Shown here piece after piece: positions 61,656 to 64,000 of a stretch of DNA of 64,000 bases. Location of the stretch: positions 310,001-374,000 of the forward strand of contig CP066204.1 of NCBI GenBank assembly GCA_016237705.1, read 5' to 3'. Source of the DNA: Aerococcaceae bacterium zg-252 (GTDB lineage: Bacteria > Bacillota > Bacilli > Lactobacillales > Aerococcaceae). The notes under the pieces are model-generated. The model saw nothing but the letters and a program-made list of their open reading frames with translations, was not told where the DNA came from and ran no database searches. The position numbers and the translations under genes were made by a program. Every line of letters starts with the position of its first letter. The first letter of the stretch is position 1.

Positions 61656-63038
61656 ATGAACAGTAATCAACCACAAGAGAAAATGGATTGGAAATTTGCT
61701 TGGTCACATGCTACATCAGTAAGTGGAGCTGCGATGATGATTGCAGCGACAATCGCTAGTTTCTTCGGTTTGTATATGACTGATAATATTGGTTTGTCAG
61801 CCGGTGCAGCAGCTAGTATTATGTTTATTGCAACTTTATGGGATGCTATCAATGACCCGATGATGGGTGTTCTTGCTGACCGTACTAAGTCACGTTGGGG
61901 ACGTTATCGCCCATACTTTATTCCGGCACCATTATTATTAACATTTTTTGCAACAATGATTTGGGTGATTCCTAATTTTTCAACAACTGGAAAATACTGG
62001 TGGGTATTAGTAATGTACATTGGCTATGGTATGACAAGCACAATGTATACCATGCCTCAAATGGCAATATTACCGGCTCATGTGAAAGAAGATAGTCAAC
62101 GTAACTTAATTATTGCAATGGGTGCTGCTTCAACAGCGATTGCTTTCACACTAGGTTCTTCTTTCGGTTTAGACATCAAAAACTTCTTTGAAACACAATT
62201 TGGTTTCTCAAATGGGTATATTCCTTATATGATTATGTTAGGAGCATTATCTTGCGTTTCATTTTGGAGTTTATTTGCAACGTCTAAAGAAAAATATATT
62301 GAACCACTTCCTGAGCGTCCATTGACAGATGATTTAAAACGTATTTTAAAACATAAAGAGTTATCACCATTCTTATTAGTTTGGGTATTAGCATCTTTAG
62401 GATATGGATTAGGTTTTGCTTCTTCTGTATATTATGTGATGTACTACTGGGCACGTCCAGATTTAATCGGTCTTTATATGGCAGCAACAGGGCCAGCAGG
62501 AATTTTATCAATGGCTGTCGTAATGCCTTTAGCGCTTAAATATTTGAAGAGTGCTCAAAAAGCATTAGCTTTCTCAGTTATTGCATCTGGTGTTTTCTTT
62601 GTAGGCTTATTCTTCTTTGGAAAAACAAACTTTACATTATTAATTGTATTAAGTTTCTTAGCATCAATGTTTTCAACAATGCAAAATGCATTAGTTAACG
62701 TTTTAGTTAATGATGCGATTGACTATATTCAATTTACAGAAGGAATTTCAGCGAACGGTATTATTTCAGCAATTAAAGGATTTGCACAAAAATGCGGTAA
62801 TACATTAACCAATTCAGGACTTTTATTTGTTTTAGGTTTAGTAGGTTATGTGCCAAATGCTATTGGACAACAAAATGACGCTACGATGTTTGCGATTAAC
62901 TTCTTACGTTTTGGTGCTCCAGTTGTTTTAGGGTTAATTATGTTATTCGCTTTACGCTTTAACCCAGTTGACAAACATCGTGAAGATATTGCATTAATGA
63001 AATCAATGATTCGTGACCATTCGAATGATAATCAATAA
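61656..63038 (+). CDS. GPH-family sugar:cation symporter (MFS)
   Basis: 460 residues with twelve membrane helices. The family motif N-D-P-M-M-G-V-L-A-D-R-T near residues 66-77, followed by R-W-G-R-Y-R-P-Y, identifies the glycoside-pentoside-hexuronide:cation symporters (MelB, LacS, XylP, GusB group). There is no C-terminal EIIA domain, unlike LacS. It would import glycosides or oligosaccharides with Na+ or H+ for the cytosolic glycosidases around it; arabinosides or xylosides are likely. It is followed by a terminator and then a GH2 gene. Confidence 0.92.
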   Translation: MNSNQPQEKMDWKFAWSHATSVSGAAMMIAATIASFFGLYMTDNIGLSAGAAASIMFIATLWDAINDPMMGVLADRTKSRWGRYRPYFIPAPLLLTFFATMIWVIPNFSTTGKYWWVLVMYIGYGMTSTMYTMPQMAILPAHVKEDSQRNLIIAMGAASTAIAFTLGSSFGLDIKNFFETQFGFSNGYIPYMIMLGALSCVSFWSLFATSKEKYIEPLPERPLTDDLKRILKHKELSPFLLVWVLASLGYGLGFASSVYYVMYYWARPDLIGLYMAATGPAGILSMAVVMPLALKYLKSAQKALAFSVIASGVFFVGLFFFGKTNFTLLIVLSFLASMFSTMQNALVNVLVNDAIDYIQFTEGISANGIISAIKGFAQKCGNTLTNSGLLFVLGLVGYVPNAIGQQNDATMFAINFLRFGAPVVLGLIMLFALRFNPVDKHREDIALMKSMIRDHSNDNQ

Positions 63039-63065
63039 TATAAATCTTTTAGTATAGAAAATCGT

Positions 63066-63107
63066 GACAACAATTGCTGTTGATAATAGCAGTTGTTGTC
63101 CTTTTTA
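63066..63107 (+). terminator. Terminator of the symporter gene
   Basis: 12-bp stem GACAACAATTGC / GCAGTTGTTGTC (one wobble pair), then CTTTTT. Confidence 0.86.
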
Positions 63108-63179
63108 ATAGAGTGTAGGTATTGCACTGGAGATTTTTGACGTAGAAGACAATCTAAATGTGTTATAGGAGTGATAAAA

Positions 63180-64000
63180 ATGAAGAAAAAACAGTTTAAT
63201 GATAATTGGTTGTTTTGGAATAGTGGCGATTCATTTGCATTAGTATGGAATGTGCCAGAGCACGCACGAAAAGTGAATTTACCACATGATGCGATGTTGG
63301 AAGAGCAACCTTATGCTGAAAGTAAAAATGGTGGTAACACAGGGTTTAGAGATGGGCACAATTATGTGTATTTAAAACATATTGATTGTACGCAAGAAGA
63401 TTTAGCCACAGTCAAAATTTTAAAATTTGAAGGTTCTTATATGAACACCTTTGTTTATGTCAATGGACAATTAGCAGGAAAACACCATAATGGTTATACA
63501 GTATTTTATGTACCGATTCATGAGTACTTACATATCGGACAAAATGAAATTCGTGTTGAAGTACGTAATGCAGCGATGAATAACAGTCGCTGGTATTCAG
63601 GTAGTGGTTTGTACCGAGATGTGTATTTATTAGAAAGTGATACCTTATACATTAAAGAAACTGGAACAAGGGTAACGACGCTTTCAGTTGAAAAAGATTT
63701 TGCTGAAATTGAAGTAGCTGTTCCAGTTGTAAATGCTAATTTTGGCTCAAAAGCATTTTCTGTCAAATTAGAGGTGTTCAATGCACAAAATGAAGTGGTA
63801 CAAAGTGAATTGAGACCGTATTATATTAAATCACACGAACAATCTGATATTAAGCTGTGCTTAGGAATTGAAAATCCAGCCTTATGGTTTGCTGAAACAC
63901 CGAATTTATACCAAGTGAAAGTACAATTGTTTGTCAATGAAGTAATTGTAGATGAAGATAGTCAAACATTTGGTATTCGCACGATTCAAGTAGATAGTCG
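63180..64000 (+). CDS. GH2-family glycosidase (beta-galactosidase-like), N-terminal part, cut by window end
   Basis: The frame opens at ATG 63180, with AGGAG at 8 bases, and runs without stop to the window end; about 273 residues are visible. They form the sugar-binding jelly-roll domain of GH2 enzymes: W-L-F-W-N near 10-14, V-N-L-P-H-D-A-M near 34-41, Y-V-Y-L-K-H, G-S-Y-M-N-T-F-V-Y-V-N-G near 82-93, R-W-Y-S-G-S-G-L-Y-R-D-V near 138-149, and then the start of the Ig-like domain. The catalytic barrel lies beyond the window, so beta-galactosidase, beta-glucuronidase or another GH2 activity cannot be separated. No signal peptide. Confidence 0.9.
   Translation, partial: MKKKQFNDNWLFWNSGDSFALVWNVPEHARKVNLPHDAMLEEQPYAESKNGGNTGFRDGHNYVYLKHIDCTQEDLATVKILKFEGSYMNTFVYVNGQLAGKHHNGYTVFYVPIHEYLHIGQNEIRVEVRNAAMNNSRWYSGSGLYRDVYLLESDTLYIKETGTRVTTLSVEKDFAEIEVAVPVVNANFGSKAFSVKLEVFNAQNEVVQSELRPYYIKSHEQSDIKLCLGIENPALWFAETPNLYQVKVQLFVNEVIVDEDSQTFGIRTIQVDS

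Overview
The window is AT-rich Firmicutes DNA, most likely from the order Lactobacillales. The spx-mecA-coiA-pepF block, the RNase J2-type gene, the heterodimeric ABC exporter behind a MarR gene, strong AGGAGG ribosome binding sites and TTGACA/TATAAT promoters all fit that order. I would lean towards Aerococcaceae or Carnobacteriaceae, but the window holds no rRNA and the genus is a guess. I saw no prophage, insertion sequence or CRISPR array.

Layout. 1-2.4 kb: end of a pyrimidine-nucleoside phosphorylase, a probable remnant of a beta-lactamase-family gene, and a divergent LysR regulator/sugar O-acetyltransferase pair. 2.5-6.6 kb: an autoregulated marR-ABC-ABC exporter operon with a clear promoter and an 18-bp operator. 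6.8-21.4 kb: an amino-sugar island. It has a mannose-family PTS resembling the GalNAc (Aga) type, an AraC regulator, a sugar ABC importer (binding protein and two permeases, no ATPase), a GH112 galacto-N-biose/lacto-N-biose phosphorylase, a 60-aa membrane protein, an atypical ROK protein, AgaS, NagA and LacD. 21.4-34.2 kb: mostly housekeeping genes (gpx, yebC-like, rpsT, uvrB, rpsO, pnp) with a six-LysM protein, an OatA-like acyltransferase, two NUDIX genes and a RelB/RelE-type pair. 34.4-47.6 kb: trpS, spx, mecA, coiA, pepF, an RNase J2-like gene, a ThiT-like gene, a large His-rich LysM/leucine-rich-repeat exported protein, one tRNA-Val, trmB and a kinase-like gene. 47.7-64 kb: an arabinose and plant-glycoside island with araR, araBDA, two GH43 genes, GH78, GH3, a second AraC regulator, a GPH-family symporter and the start of a GH2 gene.

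How it works together. In the amino-sugar island GalNAc would enter as GalNAc-6-P through the PTS. It would be deacetylated by NagA, converted by AgaS to tagatose-6-P and, after a phosphorylation not encoded here, split by LacD. The ABC/GH112 branch would import Gal-beta-1,3-HexNAc disaccharide and split it with phosphate into Gal-1-P and free HexNAc. The ROK protein is the obvious candidate to phosphorylate that HexNAc into the same route. This suggests use of mucin core-1 or milk-type glycans. The second island would release arabinose and other sugars from plant-type glycosides and send arabinose through AraA, AraB and AraD to xylulose-5-P.

The best leads for something new are: a ~100-bp palindromic repeat present twice, one copy forming the translated start of the GH112 gene; the ROK protein lacking the family zinc motif; a sugar-binding protein with no lipobox; the His-rich LysM/LRR protein with near-perfect 60-bp repeats; a tRNA-Val with C instead of U at position 33; and a coiA ribosome binding site buried in the mecA terminator.
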